This document shows, one piece after another, positions 8,807-17,118 of a stretch of 64,000 nucleotides of DNA. The stretch spans positions 1,674,001-1,738,000 of the forward strand of contig NZ_LT605205.1 in assembly GCF_900095135.1 (NCBI RefSeq), written 5' to 3'. Numbering within the stretch: the stretch's first letter is position 1; every line of letters starts with the position of its first letter. Origin of the DNA: Proteiniphilum saccharofermentans (GTDB lineage: Bacteria > Bacteroidota > Bacteroidia > Bacteroidales > Dysgonomonadaceae). Made by a program: the position numbers and the translations under genes. The notes below the pieces were generated by a model. The model searched no databases. It had not been told where the DNA came from and worked only from the letters and a program-made list of their open reading frames with translations.

Positions 8807-10144
8807 ATGGGATTGCTTACAGGCATATTGTTTACGGGGCTGCTCTTTATTGCTGCAACTGTGCAGGCATCACACTACTCTGCAGACTCACTTTTACTCT
8901 ACTTCAAGCAGGTGGAGGAGGCGACCTTTCTGCATCAGGGGTTGTGGGATAAAGATATTTACGGTCCTATCCTCCTTGTAGATACCGCGACAAGAGAGGT
9001 TTATGCCAACTTGCCCGATGCGGAGGGTGCCCTGAAATTCGATAAAGGTGTTTATAAGGGCATATTACCCAAAGAAGTAACCTTTTCCAATACCGATATC
9101 CAATGGAGCGGTACTCATTGGGCGATGGTAACATTACCATTATCCACCAACGAACATGATCGTGTCGATCTTATGACCCATGAGTTGTTTCACGTAGCCC
9201 AACCTTCACTTGGTTTCCGGAACAGGAGGGAAGAGAATAACCATTTGGATATCAGGGAAGGGAGGATATACTTGCGTCTTGAAATGGCAGCACTGGAAGC
9301 GGCATTAAAAGCCCGAAGATTTAACCGGGCAGAGGATCATCTGAGAAATGCATTAATTTTCAGGAAGTATCGTCAAATGCTATACCGGGGATCCGAAACA
9401 ACAGAAAACAGTCTCGAATTACTGGAAGGACTGGCTACATACACGGGACAGATAATGAGTGGACGTAATAAATGGCAGTGGAGGGAATATCTTATCCGGC
9501 GGATCGAACAGTTTGAAAAAGTACCCTCATTTGTACGTTCATTTGCCTATGAAACAGTACCGGTGTACGGATTTTTCCTCTATCAGAAGGATAACCATTG
9601 GAATAAAAAGGTGGATGGAGAAACACAACTCACTGAATTCTTCTCAGAAGCATTCGGGGTAGACAGGCGTATCCTGTTGCAATCGTATGTAAAACAGGTT
9701 GCCGAAGATTACCGGGGCCGCACAATTGCCGATGAAGAGAGCAAACGGGAAGTATCCAATAATTTGGTACTTGATATGTATCGGGAGAAATTTTTCGAGG
9801 AGCCGCGTCTCGAAATACGATTGGAAGAGATGAATATGGCTTTCAACCCGCAAAACCTCATTCCTCTTGATGAGGATGAAGGAACAGTTTATCCTACCAT
9901 CACGCTCAGCGATAACTGGGGTATCCTTACCGTAGAGGAAGGAGGGGCATTGCTCAGGAATGATTGGCGATGGGTAATCGTTTCGGAACCGTTGGAGATA
10001 ACCGCTACGAGAATTGTCGGAGAGGGGTGGGTGATTGAACTCAATGAAGGATATGAGGTAAGTAGAAATTCGCAGGGTGATTATCAAATTTTAAAAAAGA
10101 CAACAGTGAAACCACCACCGGATAAAGAGGACTCTTTTTATTAG
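8807..10144 (+). CDS. Secreted gluzincin-like metallopeptidase, uncharacterised
   Basis: I do not recognise a named family. The 445-aa product has an N-terminal hydrophobic signal segment (about 1-20). A zinc-peptidase motif HELFH is at 125-129, preceded by VDLMT, and an EGLATY stretch with Glu207 lies about 80 residues later, which suits the third zinc ligand of a gluzincin. The C-terminal third (about 345-445) is beta-rich, with a repeated sense of short strands, and ends in a charged tail. I infer a periplasmic or outer-envelope metallopeptidase. The ATG at 8807 is the best start; no lipobox is seen. There is no obvious functional link to the neighbours. Confidence 0.7.
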   Translation: MGLLTGILFTGLLFIAATVQASHYSADSLLLYFKQVEEATFLHQGLWDKDIYGPILLVDTATREVYANLPDAEGALKFDKGVYKGILPKEVTFSNTDIQWSGTHWAMVTLPLSTNEHDRVDLMTHELFHVAQPSLGFRNRREENNHLDIREGRIYLRLEMAALEAALKARRFNRAEDHLRNALIFRKYRQMLYRGSETTENSLELLEGLATYTGQIMSGRNKWQWREYLIRRIEQFEKVPSFVRSFAYETVPVYGFFLYQKDNHWNKKVDGETQLTEFFSEAFGVDRRILLQSYVKQVAEDYRGRTIADEESKREVSNNLVLDMYREKFFEEPRLEIRLEEMNMAFNPQNLIPLDEDEGTVYPTITLSDNWGILTVEEGGALLRNDWRWVIVSEPLEITATRIVGEGWVIELNEGYEVSRNSQGDYQILKKTTVKPPPDKEDSFY

Positions 10145-10152
10145 ACCATCGA

Positions 10153-10184
10153 TTTGGCTGCGAAAAATAATATGGTTAATTTTA
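10153..10184 (+). promoter_or_regulatory. Promoter of the YgbA_NO / LuxR unit
   Basis: TTTG at 10153-10156 and TAATTTTA at 10177-10184 are exactly 20 bases apart; the -7 box has one mismatch (final A for G). It lies about 25 nt before the first gene. Confidence 0.5.
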
Positions 10185-10209
10185 CGCCTCGTTTTGAAAG
10201 GGAGTATAG

Positions 10210-10551
10210 ATGAACGAAGGAGAGAAAAAAGTCGTCAGCAGGATGATCGCGCTTTACTGCCGTTCTAAACACAGTTCAGGTAAGGAGTTATGTACAGAAT
10301 GCAGGTCGTTGCAAGAGTATGCCCTGCAGCGACTGGAGACTTGCCGTTTTGGTGAAGAGAAACCCACCTGCGCCAAATGTCCTGTCCACTGCTATAAGAA
10401 CAGCATGCGGGAGAAAATCAAGGAAGTGATGCGTTTCGCAGGGCCGCGGATGTTACTTGTGCATCCTGTGGCAGCTATTCGTCATCTTTATCGTGAACGC
10501 AGGCATGATCGCGATTTTACTGCAAAAGTCAAAGCAAATCGGAACAGATAG
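10210..10551 (+). CDS. Nitrous oxide-stimulated promoter family protein (YgbA_NO)
   Basis: A 113-aa small cytosolic protein matching the YgbA_NO family. It has the conserved core MIALYCRSKH, a Cys pair in CTECRSLQEYA, then a further cysteine cluster CRFGEEKPTCAKCPVHCY and the ending RMLLVHPVAAIRHLY. The family is NO-induced in enterobacteria and denitrifiers, where it belongs to NsrR/NO-responsive regulons; its biochemistry is unclear, and the many cysteines suggest metal or Fe-S binding. The stop TAG overlaps the GTG of the following regulator (TAGTG), so the pair is co-translated and probably shares one signal. Confidence 0.9.
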   Translation: MNEGEKKVVSRMIALYCRSKHSSGKELCTECRSLQEYALQRLETCRFGEEKPTCAKCPVHCYKNSMREKIKEVMRFAGPRMLLVHPVAAIRHLYRERRHDRDFTAKVKANRNR

Positions 10552-11423
10552 TGGCTTTATTGAATCAATATAGTGTTATGGCCGATGTGCTGATGGAGCA
10601 CAATGAGCTTATTCCTGTACTGAACCGTTTCGGGATACGGCTTGGCGTGGGAGACAAGACTATTGTGGAACTGTGCGATGAATATACACTCAACCCCGAC
10701 TTCATCCTTACCATCCTGAATGTCTATCTCAATGAAAACTACCTCCCTAAGGCCTCACTTGCCCTGTTTGACGCCCAATCGATTGCCGATTATTTCCAGT
10801 GTACGGTGGAAAGTTATATTCACGAATTGATACCTAACATCGGAAAACACCTGAATGCTTTTATTGTCATCAGTGGTTCTGAAAATGAAGAGCTGCGAAT
10901 ACTCAATGATATCTTTCAGAAATTCAAGGAGAAGATGACGGAACACCTACAGAATCAAACCCTATTCGACGATGATTTCCCCTATGAATTGCTACACGAC
11001 CTGAAGAATATTTTAATCAGGCATCTCTCCAAAGAGTTCAATCAGAATCTTATTTATGCAATCATCTTTTCCGTCCATTCTTTTGAAAAAGATCTTGCCA
11101 TCCACAATAGGTTACGTGAGAAAGTACTTCGACCCAAACTTAACGAATTGGACTCAACCGGTATCCGACACCTGCATCATGCCATTTCCGGTGATCATGC
11201 GCAGCAGCAACCCGACCGGCATGTTCACCAGCTTACCAACCGGGAAGAGGAGATCCTGCGGCTTATTGTGAAAGGATATCTTAATAAAGAGATAGCGGAA
11301 AAACTGCACATCAGCCATAATACAGTCCTCACACACCGAAAGAATATCATTTCAAAAACAGGAATTAAAACCGTGTCGGGACTTACTTTTTATGCTATCC
11401 GTAAAGGGTTGATATCCATGTGA
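10551..11423 (+). CDS. LuxR-type regulator with hemerythrin-like N-terminus
   Basis: A 290-aa regulator. The C-terminal 65 residues form a LuxR/GerE helix-turn-helix (LTNREEEILRLIVKGYLNKEIA, then HISHNTVLTHRKNI). The N-terminal part begins like the ScdA_N/DUF1858 helical domain of di-iron repair proteins, and the middle (about 75-205) resembles the hemerythrin-like domain of YtfE/RIC-type proteins in Bacteroidota LuxR regulators. Some histidines that would bind iron are kept (IHELIP, EHL, AIHN) and others are not clear. I infer a sensor of NO or iron/oxygen stress, supported by the coupled YgbA_NO gene. The start is GTG 10551. Confidence 0.75.
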   Translation: MALLNQYSVMADVLMEHNELIPVLNRFGIRLGVGDKTIVELCDEYTLNPDFILTILNVYLNENYLPKASLALFDAQSIADYFQCTVESYIHELIPNIGKHLNAFIVISGSENEELRILNDIFQKFKEKMTEHLQNQTLFDDDFPYELLHDLKNILIRHLSKEFNQNLIYAIIFSVHSFEKDLAIHNRLREKVLRPKLNELDSTGIRHLHHAISGDHAQQQPDRHVHQLTNREEEILRLIVKGYLNKEIAEKLHISHNTVLTHRKNIISKTGIKTVSGLTFYAIRKGLISM

Positions 11424-11618
11424 TAAAGGATCCTGGGATTCTAAGTGAAAAGTGAAAAATTAAAAAATTACCTTTTATCGCTGAAGCGCATTGTCATATC
11501 AATAGTACAAGGTATTGGAATCATATTCCTGATCCTCGATTTCCTCTGTTCGTTCCATCGGATCTGATGAGGAAATAGGGAATCACCGGAAAGATGCAAT
11601 TAAGCCGGTAAATACTTT

Positions 11619-11656
11619 TAAAAGAGAATAAAAAGAATTATTTTTGTTCTCTTTTA
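11619..11656. terminator. AT-rich hairpin
   Basis: TAAAAGAGAA and TTCTCTTTTA form a perfect ten-pair stem with further A/T pairing inside. It lies 200 nt after the regulator gene. It could end its transcript or be an isolated structure. Confidence 0.35.
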
Positions 11657-11695
11657 GAGCCGGAGGATACGGTTAATTACAACCTGTCAGAAATA

Positions 11696-11881
11696 AGAAA
11701 CTGTTTTGAATTTTTTCATCAATTGTTTTTTAGTAATTTTTTGATGGATTTGGATTTTCATTTATTGAAATGTAGCGGGCTACTTGAAAGAAATGAAAAT
11801 TCGAAGGCGCAAAAAAGGGCAAAAAACAAGATGAAAGAGTGAAAAAAGAAGTAATTACTCGTAAAATTCAAAACAGTTTCT
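11696..11881. mobile_element. 186-bp MITE with 19-bp terminal inverted repeats
   Basis: The ends are perfect 19-bp inverted repeats: AGAAACTGTTTTGAATTTT (11696-11714) and its complement (11863-11881). Directly outside both ends is the same 5-bp word AAATA (11691-11695 and 11882-11886), as expected for a target-site duplication. The interior has no coding capacity. It is an imperfect palindrome around GTAGC-GG-GCTAC (11772-11783), with ATTTTCATTT and AAATGAAAAT as further paired arms, so the whole element can fold back on itself. I infer a non-autonomous element mobilised in trans; no matching transposase is in the window. Confidence 0.8.
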
Positions 11882-11954
11882 AAATAGGGAAAGAAGTTTT
11901 CGTTAAGCAATACGAGATGAATGAACCTCAAAATAATAAATAAAATAGTGAATT

Positions 11955-13853
11955 ATGAGTAATCAGAGAGAGAAACTTTTCACAGGTTTTCCTCCCGTTT
12001 CCACTGAAGAGTGGATGGAAGTCATCACAAAAGACCTGAAAGGGGCCGACTTCCAGAAAAAACTGGTATGGAGAACCAACGAAGGGTTTAATGTGAATCC
12101 TTTTTATCGTGTGGAAGATATAGAAGGATCCCTTGCAGCCGAAAATCTGCCGGGGCAGTTTCCTTATGTGCGCAGTACCAGAAAGGATAATAAGTGGTAT
12201 GTGCGTCAGGATATCAATGTGAAAGACTTTGCGGAGGCTAACAGGAAAGCGCTTACCCTGCTGGAAAAAGGCGTTACCTCTTTTGGTTTTCGTCTGCCGA
12301 AGAATGCACTTTCGGCTGAAAACTTAGGGATACTCCTTCAGGGGATCGCCCCTGACAAGGTAGAGTTGAATTTCAGCACCTGTATCTCACGCACCATCGA
12401 TCTGGCTCGCCTGGTCACAGAGTATGTCCGTTCACAGAATCTCAATGTGATGGAATGCTTCGGATCTATTGAATTCGACCCTTTCCGGAAAATACTGAAA
12501 AAAGGGATTGACGAACCCAATTGGGTGGAAAAGGCAGTGGAGATGGTGAAAATTACGGCACCGCTTCCCCGCTATCGTGCTATTACCGTGTCAGGTGACA
12601 GGATGAACGATGCCGGGGCTTACAGCTATCAGGAGCTTGGATACAGCCTATCCTACGGAAACCAGGTATTATCGGCCTTGATCGGGAATGGTATCGATCC
12701 TTCTATGGCTGCAAAAAAGATAAAGTTCGAAATGGGGGTAGGAGCCAACTACTTCATGGAGATCGCGAAATTCCGTGCGGCACGTTGGCTGTGGGCTGAG
12801 ATCGTGGATGCCTACAAACCGCCCTGTGCACATGACTGCGATAACAAAGCGCCCGACGGTACCTGCCGCTGTGCTGCGAAAATGAATATCCATGCCTCCA
12901 CTTCACGATTCAACCAGTCGTTGTATGACCCCTATGTGAATATGCTGCGCACCCAAACAGAGGCGATGTCTGCTACCATCGGCGCAGTCGATTCACTTAC
13001 CGTGCGTCCTTTCGACGAGGCATTCGAGACACCTACTGCTTTTGCGGAACGGATTGCCGTAAACCAGCAACTACTGCTGAAAGAAGAGTCTCATTTCGAT
13101 AAGATCACCGATCCTTCATCAGGATCATACTATATTGAAACACTCACATCCGCACTGGCCGAACAAGCCTGGAAGTTGTTCCTCGAAACCGAAGAGACCG
13201 GTTTCTACGAAGCGCTTAAGGCAGGCACTGTCCAGGATGCCATCAATGCTTCTGCCAATGCCCGCTTCAATGCGGTAGCCAACCGGCGGGAAATCCTGCT
13301 GGGTACCAATCAGTATCCTAACTTCGGGGAGGCCATGGGCCAAAAGATAAAAGATACCGCAGCTCACTGCGGTTGCGGAAGTGATGAGGGACAAAACAGC
13401 CCGCTCAAGCGGCTCAATACACGTCGTCTTTCCAACGCTTTCGACGAATTGCGTCTGGCTACCGAACGGAGTGGTAAACGCCCCAAAGTATTTATGCTTA
13501 CCATAGGTAATCTGGCCATGCGTTTGGCACGCTCACAGTTCTCAAGTAATTTCTTTGCTTGTGCCGGTTACGAGATCATCGACAACCTCGGATTCAAAAC
13601 GGTAGAAGAGGGTGTCAATGCAGCCCGTGCCAAAGGTGCCGACATAGTGGTGCTCTGCTCTAGCGATGATGAATATGCTGCTTTGGCCCCTGAAGCTTAT
13701 AACCTTCTCAAAGGAGGAAAAGAGATTTTCGTGGTGGCCGGTGCTCCCGCCTGTGCGGACGATCTGAAAGCAATCGGTATCGAGCATTTCATCAATGTGC
13801 GTAGCAATGTACTGGAGACGCTGAAAGCGTTCAATGAGAAAATTTTGCTATAG
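11955..13853 (+). CDS. mutA: Methylmalonyl-CoA mutase small (beta) subunit
   Basis: MutA is the non-catalytic partner of MutB in the B12 enzyme that interconverts succinyl-CoA and (R)-methylmalonyl-CoA in propionate formation. The 632-aa protein has the mutase TIM barrel (about 40-480) and a C-terminal cobalamin-fold domain (about 515-632). That domain lacks the cobalt-binding DxHxxG, having GNLAMRLARSQ instead, as expected for the small subunit. Two cysteine clusters stand out: CAHDC..CRC near 295-308 and HCGCG near 475, which may be metal sites or a lineage feature. The 3' end overlaps the next gene by 20 bp. Confidence 0.95.
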   Translation: MSNQREKLFTGFPPVSTEEWMEVITKDLKGADFQKKLVWRTNEGFNVNPFYRVEDIEGSLAAENLPGQFPYVRSTRKDNKWYVRQDINVKDFAEANRKALTLLEKGVTSFGFRLPKNALSAENLGILLQGIAPDKVELNFSTCISRTIDLARLVTEYVRSQNLNVMECFGSIEFDPFRKILKKGIDEPNWVEKAVEMVKITAPLPRYRAITVSGDRMNDAGAYSYQELGYSLSYGNQVLSALIGNGIDPSMAAKKIKFEMGVGANYFMEIAKFRAARWLWAEIVDAYKPPCAHDCDNKAPDGTCRCAAKMNIHASTSRFNQSLYDPYVNMLRTQTEAMSATIGAVDSLTVRPFDEAFETPTAFAERIAVNQQLLLKEESHFDKITDPSSGSYYIETLTSALAEQAWKLFLETEETGFYEALKAGTVQDAINASANARFNAVANRREILLGTNQYPNFGEAMGQKIKDTAAHCGCGSDEGQNSPLKRLNTRRLSNAFDELRLATERSGKRPKVFMLTIGNLAMRLARSQFSSNFFACAGYEIIDNLGFKTVEEGVNAARAKGADIVVLCSSDDEYAALAPEAYNLLKGGKEIFVVAGAPACADDLKAIGIEHFINVRSNVLETLKAFNEKILL

Positions 13854-14772
13854 AACAAAGAATAAAGAGTTGGGAAAACTAAAAAACTGGATCATCGTAG
13901 CGCATCCGTGGGCGTTCCCTGCATCGGCATCGCCGGCGCTGATTGCCATATCCTATGTCTTTTACCTCTATAAAAGAGGGGAGATCGTTGAATTGAACTG
14001 GACATATGGTATTTTGGCTTTTTTCGGCGCGGTCATTTTCCATATGGCGGGAAACCTGATAGGTGAGTACCATGATTATGTGAGTGGAGTAGACCGCAAA
14101 GAAAAGACCGGACCGCCACGCCTGATCGTGATGGGGATTTTCAAACCGGAAACGATACTCTATTATGGCTATACGGTGCTCTTTGTCGGTATTTTATTAG
14201 GAATTTATCTCCTGTTAAATACCGGTCTTCCACTGCTGTTTATAGGGATTATCGGGATCATCAGCTCTACGCTTTACTACAAATTCAAGTATATAGCGTT
14301 AGGAGACCTGCTTATCTTTATCTGTTATGGCTTGTCGATTGCATTGGGAATGGCTTATGTCATGACCGGGCAATTGTTGTGGCCTATACTGCTCGTAATA
14401 ACGCCTGTGGGGTTACTCATCGTAGCCATATTGCATGCCAATAATACGCGCGATATGTTACAGGATAAAGAAGCCGGTATACGTACTCAGGCAATGAATA
14501 TGGGACTGGAAGGGTCTCAGATTACCTATCAGACATTGCTTTTGGCCGCTTACCTGCTGGTTGCGATCATGGTGATGATAGAGATGCTGGATACCTGGGT
14601 GTTCCTGGTACTTCTTAGTTTTCCGCTTGCCATTAAGAATATCAAACTGATGAGAAAAGCGACAATGGACGATCTGGGGATTATCCGCTTTCTGGATACC
14701 CACACAGCCCAATTGGTGCTGTTATTCAGTCTGCTCATGGTGGCCGGCAATGTAATAGCTTCTTTTATATAA
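13834..14772 (+). CDS. UbiA-family prenyltransferase (MenA-like)
   Basis: A 312-aa integral membrane protein with about eight or nine hydrophobic segments. It carries the two Asp motifs of aromatic prenyltransferases: Asn74...Asp81 and GVD at 85-87 in the first (NLIGEYHDYVSGVD), and NNTRDMLQDKEAG around 203-215 in the second. It resembles MenA-like 1,4-dihydroxy-2-naphthoate prenyltransferases, which make menaquinone, but UbiA members cannot be told apart by eye. The ATG at 13834 lies within the mutA end; an in-frame TTG at about 13870 would avoid the overlap. Its place between mutA and mutB is unusual. Confidence 0.8.
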   Translation: MRKFCYRTKNKELGKLKNWIIVAHPWAFPASASPALIAISYVFYLYKRGEIVELNWTYGILAFFGAVIFHMAGNLIGEYHDYVSGVDRKEKTGPPRLIVMGIFKPETILYYGYTVLFVGILLGIYLLLNTGLPLLFIGIIGIISSTLYYKFKYIALGDLLIFICYGLSIALGMAYVMTGQLLWPILLVITPVGLLIVAILHANNTRDMLQDKEAGIRTQAMNMGLEGSQITYQTLLLAAYLLVAIMVMIEMLDTWVFLVLLSFPLAIKNIKLMRKATMDDLGIIRFLDTHTAQLVLLFSLLMVAGNVIASFI

Positions 14773-14802
14773 AAACAAAGGTGATTTAAAATAAAAATGA
14801 TC

Positions 14803-14834
14803 GAACCAAGTCCAAAAGTCCTGATTCTTGGTTC
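14803..14834. other. Intercistronic hairpin before mutB
   Basis: GAACCAAG (14803-14810) and CTTGGTTC (14827-14834) pair perfectly in the 84-bp gap between the prenyltransferase gene and mutB. There is no T-run, so this looks like an mRNA stability or processing structure rather than a terminator. Confidence 0.4.
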
Positions 14835-14856
14835 TTGATTCTAAAAGTCTAAAAAA

Positions 14857-17004
14857 ATGAAACCAAATTTTAAAGATATTGATATTCACTCAACCGGTTT
14901 TACATCGACCGATGTGGCCGGATGGGCTGAAAAAAACGAGATCAAAGCCGATTGGCTTACGCCGGAACAAATTCCGGTGAAGCCGGTCTATACGAAGGAA
15001 GACCTTCAGGGCATGGAGCATCTGAACTATGCCGCCGGCTTGCCGCCTTATCTGCGCGGGCCCTATTCCACGATGTATGTAATGCGCCCGTGGACCATCC
15101 GCCAGTATGCCGGGTTCTCCACGGCTGAAGAGTCCAATGCTTTCTACCGCCGCAACCTCGCATCGGGACAGAAAGGGCTTTCCGTGGCGTTCGACTTGCC
15201 TACGCACCGCGGTTACGATGCCGATAACGAGAGGGTTGTGGGCGACGTGGGAAAAGCCGGTGTCTCCATCTGCTCGGTGGAAGATATGAAAATATTGTTC
15301 GATGGTATCCCGCTCAACAAGATGTCGGTATCCATGACCATGAATGGCGCCGTGCTGCCTGTCCTTGCATTCTATATCGTAGCGGCACAGGAGCAGGGAG
15401 CACAACTGGAGGAGATGGCCGGTACCATCCAGAACGATATCCTGAAAGAGTTTATGGTGCGTAATACCTATATCTATCCGCCGGAATTCTCGATGAAGAT
15501 CATTGCGGATATCTTTGAGTTTACCTCGCAAAAGATGCCCAAATTCAATTCCATCTCCATCTCCGGATATCACATGCAGGAGGCGGGTGCCACCGCCGAT
15601 ATCGAGTTGGCCTACACTCTGGCTGACGGTATCGAGTATCTGCGAGCCGGTATTAATGCCGGTATCGATGTGGATGCCTTTGCACCCCGTTTGTCGTTCT
15701 TCTGGGCTATCGGCATGAACCATTTTATGGAAATAGCCAAGATGCGGGCTGCACGCCTGTTGTGGGCAAAGATCGTAAAGAGTTTCGGCGCCAAAAATCC
15801 CAAATCGATGGCATTACGTACTCACTCACAGACATCGGGCTGGTCGCTCACCGAACAGGATCCGTTCAACAACGTGGGACGTACCTGTATCGAGGCGATG
15901 GCTGCCGCGCTGGGACATACCCAGTCGCTCCATACCAACGCGCTCGACGAGGCCATTGCGTTGCCGACCGATTTCTCGGCACGTATTGCCCGTAATACAC
16001 AGATCTATATACAGGAAGAGACGCAAATCACCCGCCAGGTCGACCCGTGGGCAGGCTCCTACTATGTGGAATCACTCACACAGGAACTGGTAGATAAGGC
16101 ATGGACACTTATTAAGGAGGTTGAAGAATTGGGGGGGATGGCTAAAGCCATCGAGACCGGTATCCCCAAGATGCGTATCGAAGAGGCGGCCGCCCGTACA
16201 CAGGCGCGCATCGACTCGGGTGTGCAGGCTATCATCGGTGTGAACCGCTACAGGCTCGATCAGGAAGATCCTATCGATATTCTTGATATTGATAATACTG
16301 AAGTGCGTAAACAGCAGGTAGAACGCCTTAACCAGTTGAAGGCTAATCGTGATAATGAAGCAGTCCAAAAAGCGCTCGACGCCATCACCCGTTGTGTGGA
16401 GACCAAACAGGGCAACCTCCTCGAACTCTCGGTGGAGGCTGCGCGGGTGCGTGCCACGCTGGGAGAGATCTCCGACGCATGTGAAAAAATAGTTGGACGT
16501 TATAATGCAGTAATCAGAACAATTTCAGGTGTGTATTCAGCAGAATCGAAAGAGGCGCCGACGCTCGAGAAAGCACGTGCCCTCACAGACCAGTTTGCCC
16601 GGAAAGAAGGGCGCAGACCCAGGATCATGGTGGCCAAGATGGGGCAGGACGGCCACGACCGTGGTGCCAAGGTGGTCGCTACCGGTTATGCCGACTGCGG
16701 CTTCGACGTGGATATGGGACCCCTGTTCCAGACGCCGGCCGAGGCAGCCCGTCAGGCCGTGGAAAATGATGTGCATGTGTTAGGGGTGTCTTCCCTGGCT
16801 GCCGGCCATAAAACACTTGTGCCGCAGGTGATCGAAGAACTGAAACGGCTGGGCCGTCCCGATATCGTGGTGATTGCAGGCGGTGTGATCCCTGCGCAGG
16901 ACTACGATTTTCTCTACAAGGCAGGTGTGGCTGCTATCTTCGGGCCGGGAAGCTCCGTCACCCAATCGGCATGCGATATCATGCATGTGCTGATGGACGA
17001 GTAA
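14857..17004 (+). CDS. mutB: Methylmalonyl-CoA mutase large (alpha) subunit
   Basis: This is the catalytic adenosylcobalamin-dependent subunit. The 715-aa protein has the substrate-binding TIM barrel (about 60-450), with [20 protein letters not shown] and the active-site stretch [11 protein letters not shown] linker follows, and then a C-terminal B12 domain (about 585-715) with DGHDRG at 598-603, where His600 is the lower cobalt ligand, plus the later SSLAAGH and GGVIP segments. The length and all key residues are intact. With mutA it forms the heterodimer used in the succinate-propionate pathway. A good terminator follows the gene. Confidence 0.97.
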   Translation: MKPNFKDIDIHSTGFTSTDVAGWAEKNEIKADWLTPEQIPVKPVYTKEDLQGMEHLNYAAGLPPYLRGPYSTMYVMRPWTIRQYAGFSTAEESNAFYRRNLASGQKGLSVAFDLPTHRGYDADNERVVGDVGKAGVSICSVEDMKILFDGIPLNKMSVSMTMNGAVLPVLAFYIVAAQEQGAQLEEMAGTIQNDILKEFMVRNTYIYPPEFSMKIIADIFEFTSQKMPKFNSISISGYHMQEAGATADIELAYTLADGIEYLRAGINAGIDVDAFAPRLSFFWAIGMNHFMEIAKMRAARLLWAKIVKSFGAKNPKSMALRTHSQTSGWSLTEQDPFNNVGRTCIEAMAAALGHTQSLHTNALDEAIALPTDFSARIARNTQIYIQEETQITRQVDPWAGSYYVESLTQELVDKAWTLIKEVEELGGMAKAIETGIPKMRIEEAAARTQARIDSGVQAIIGVNRYRLDQEDPIDILDIDNTEVRKQQVERLNQLKANRDNEAVQKALDAITRCVETKQGNLLELSVEAARVRATLGEISDACEKIVGRYNAVIRTISGVYSAESKEAPTLEKARALTDQFARKEGRRPRIMVAKMGQDGHDRGAKVVATGYADCGFDVDMGPLFQTPAEAARQAVENDVHVLGVSSLAAGHKTLVPQVIEELKRLGRPDIVVIAGGVIPAQDYDFLYKAGVAAIFGPGSSVTQSACDIMHVLMDE

Positions 17005-17030
17005 GTAACCCGTGACTTATTAATATTGCA

Positions 17031-17086
17031 GATCCGCTCTTCGATCCTGTCTTATCAGATAGGGTGGAGGGGCGGATTATCTTTTT
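17031..17086 (+). terminator. Terminator after mutB
   Basis: A long stem pairs GATCCGCTC with GGGCGGATT at the base and continues inward (TCCTGTCT with AGATAGGG) around a TATC loop. It is followed by CTTTTT at 17081-17086. This marks the end of the mutA-ubiA-mutB unit. Confidence 0.7.
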
Positions 17087-17118
17087 ATAACTAATTTGTA
17101 ACCAAATGAACCCATGAG

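Larger units (their letters stand above)
11424..11954. other. 531-bp gene-free stretch with MITE and hairpins
   Basis: No supported gene. Contents in order: a short 7-bp periodic A-rich run (11443-11470); a small ACCGG/CCGGT inverted repeat (11585-11609); an AT-rich hairpin (11619-11656); the MITE (11696-11881); and the leader of mutA. No clear promoter of the usual type was found for mutA here. Confidence 0.6.
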
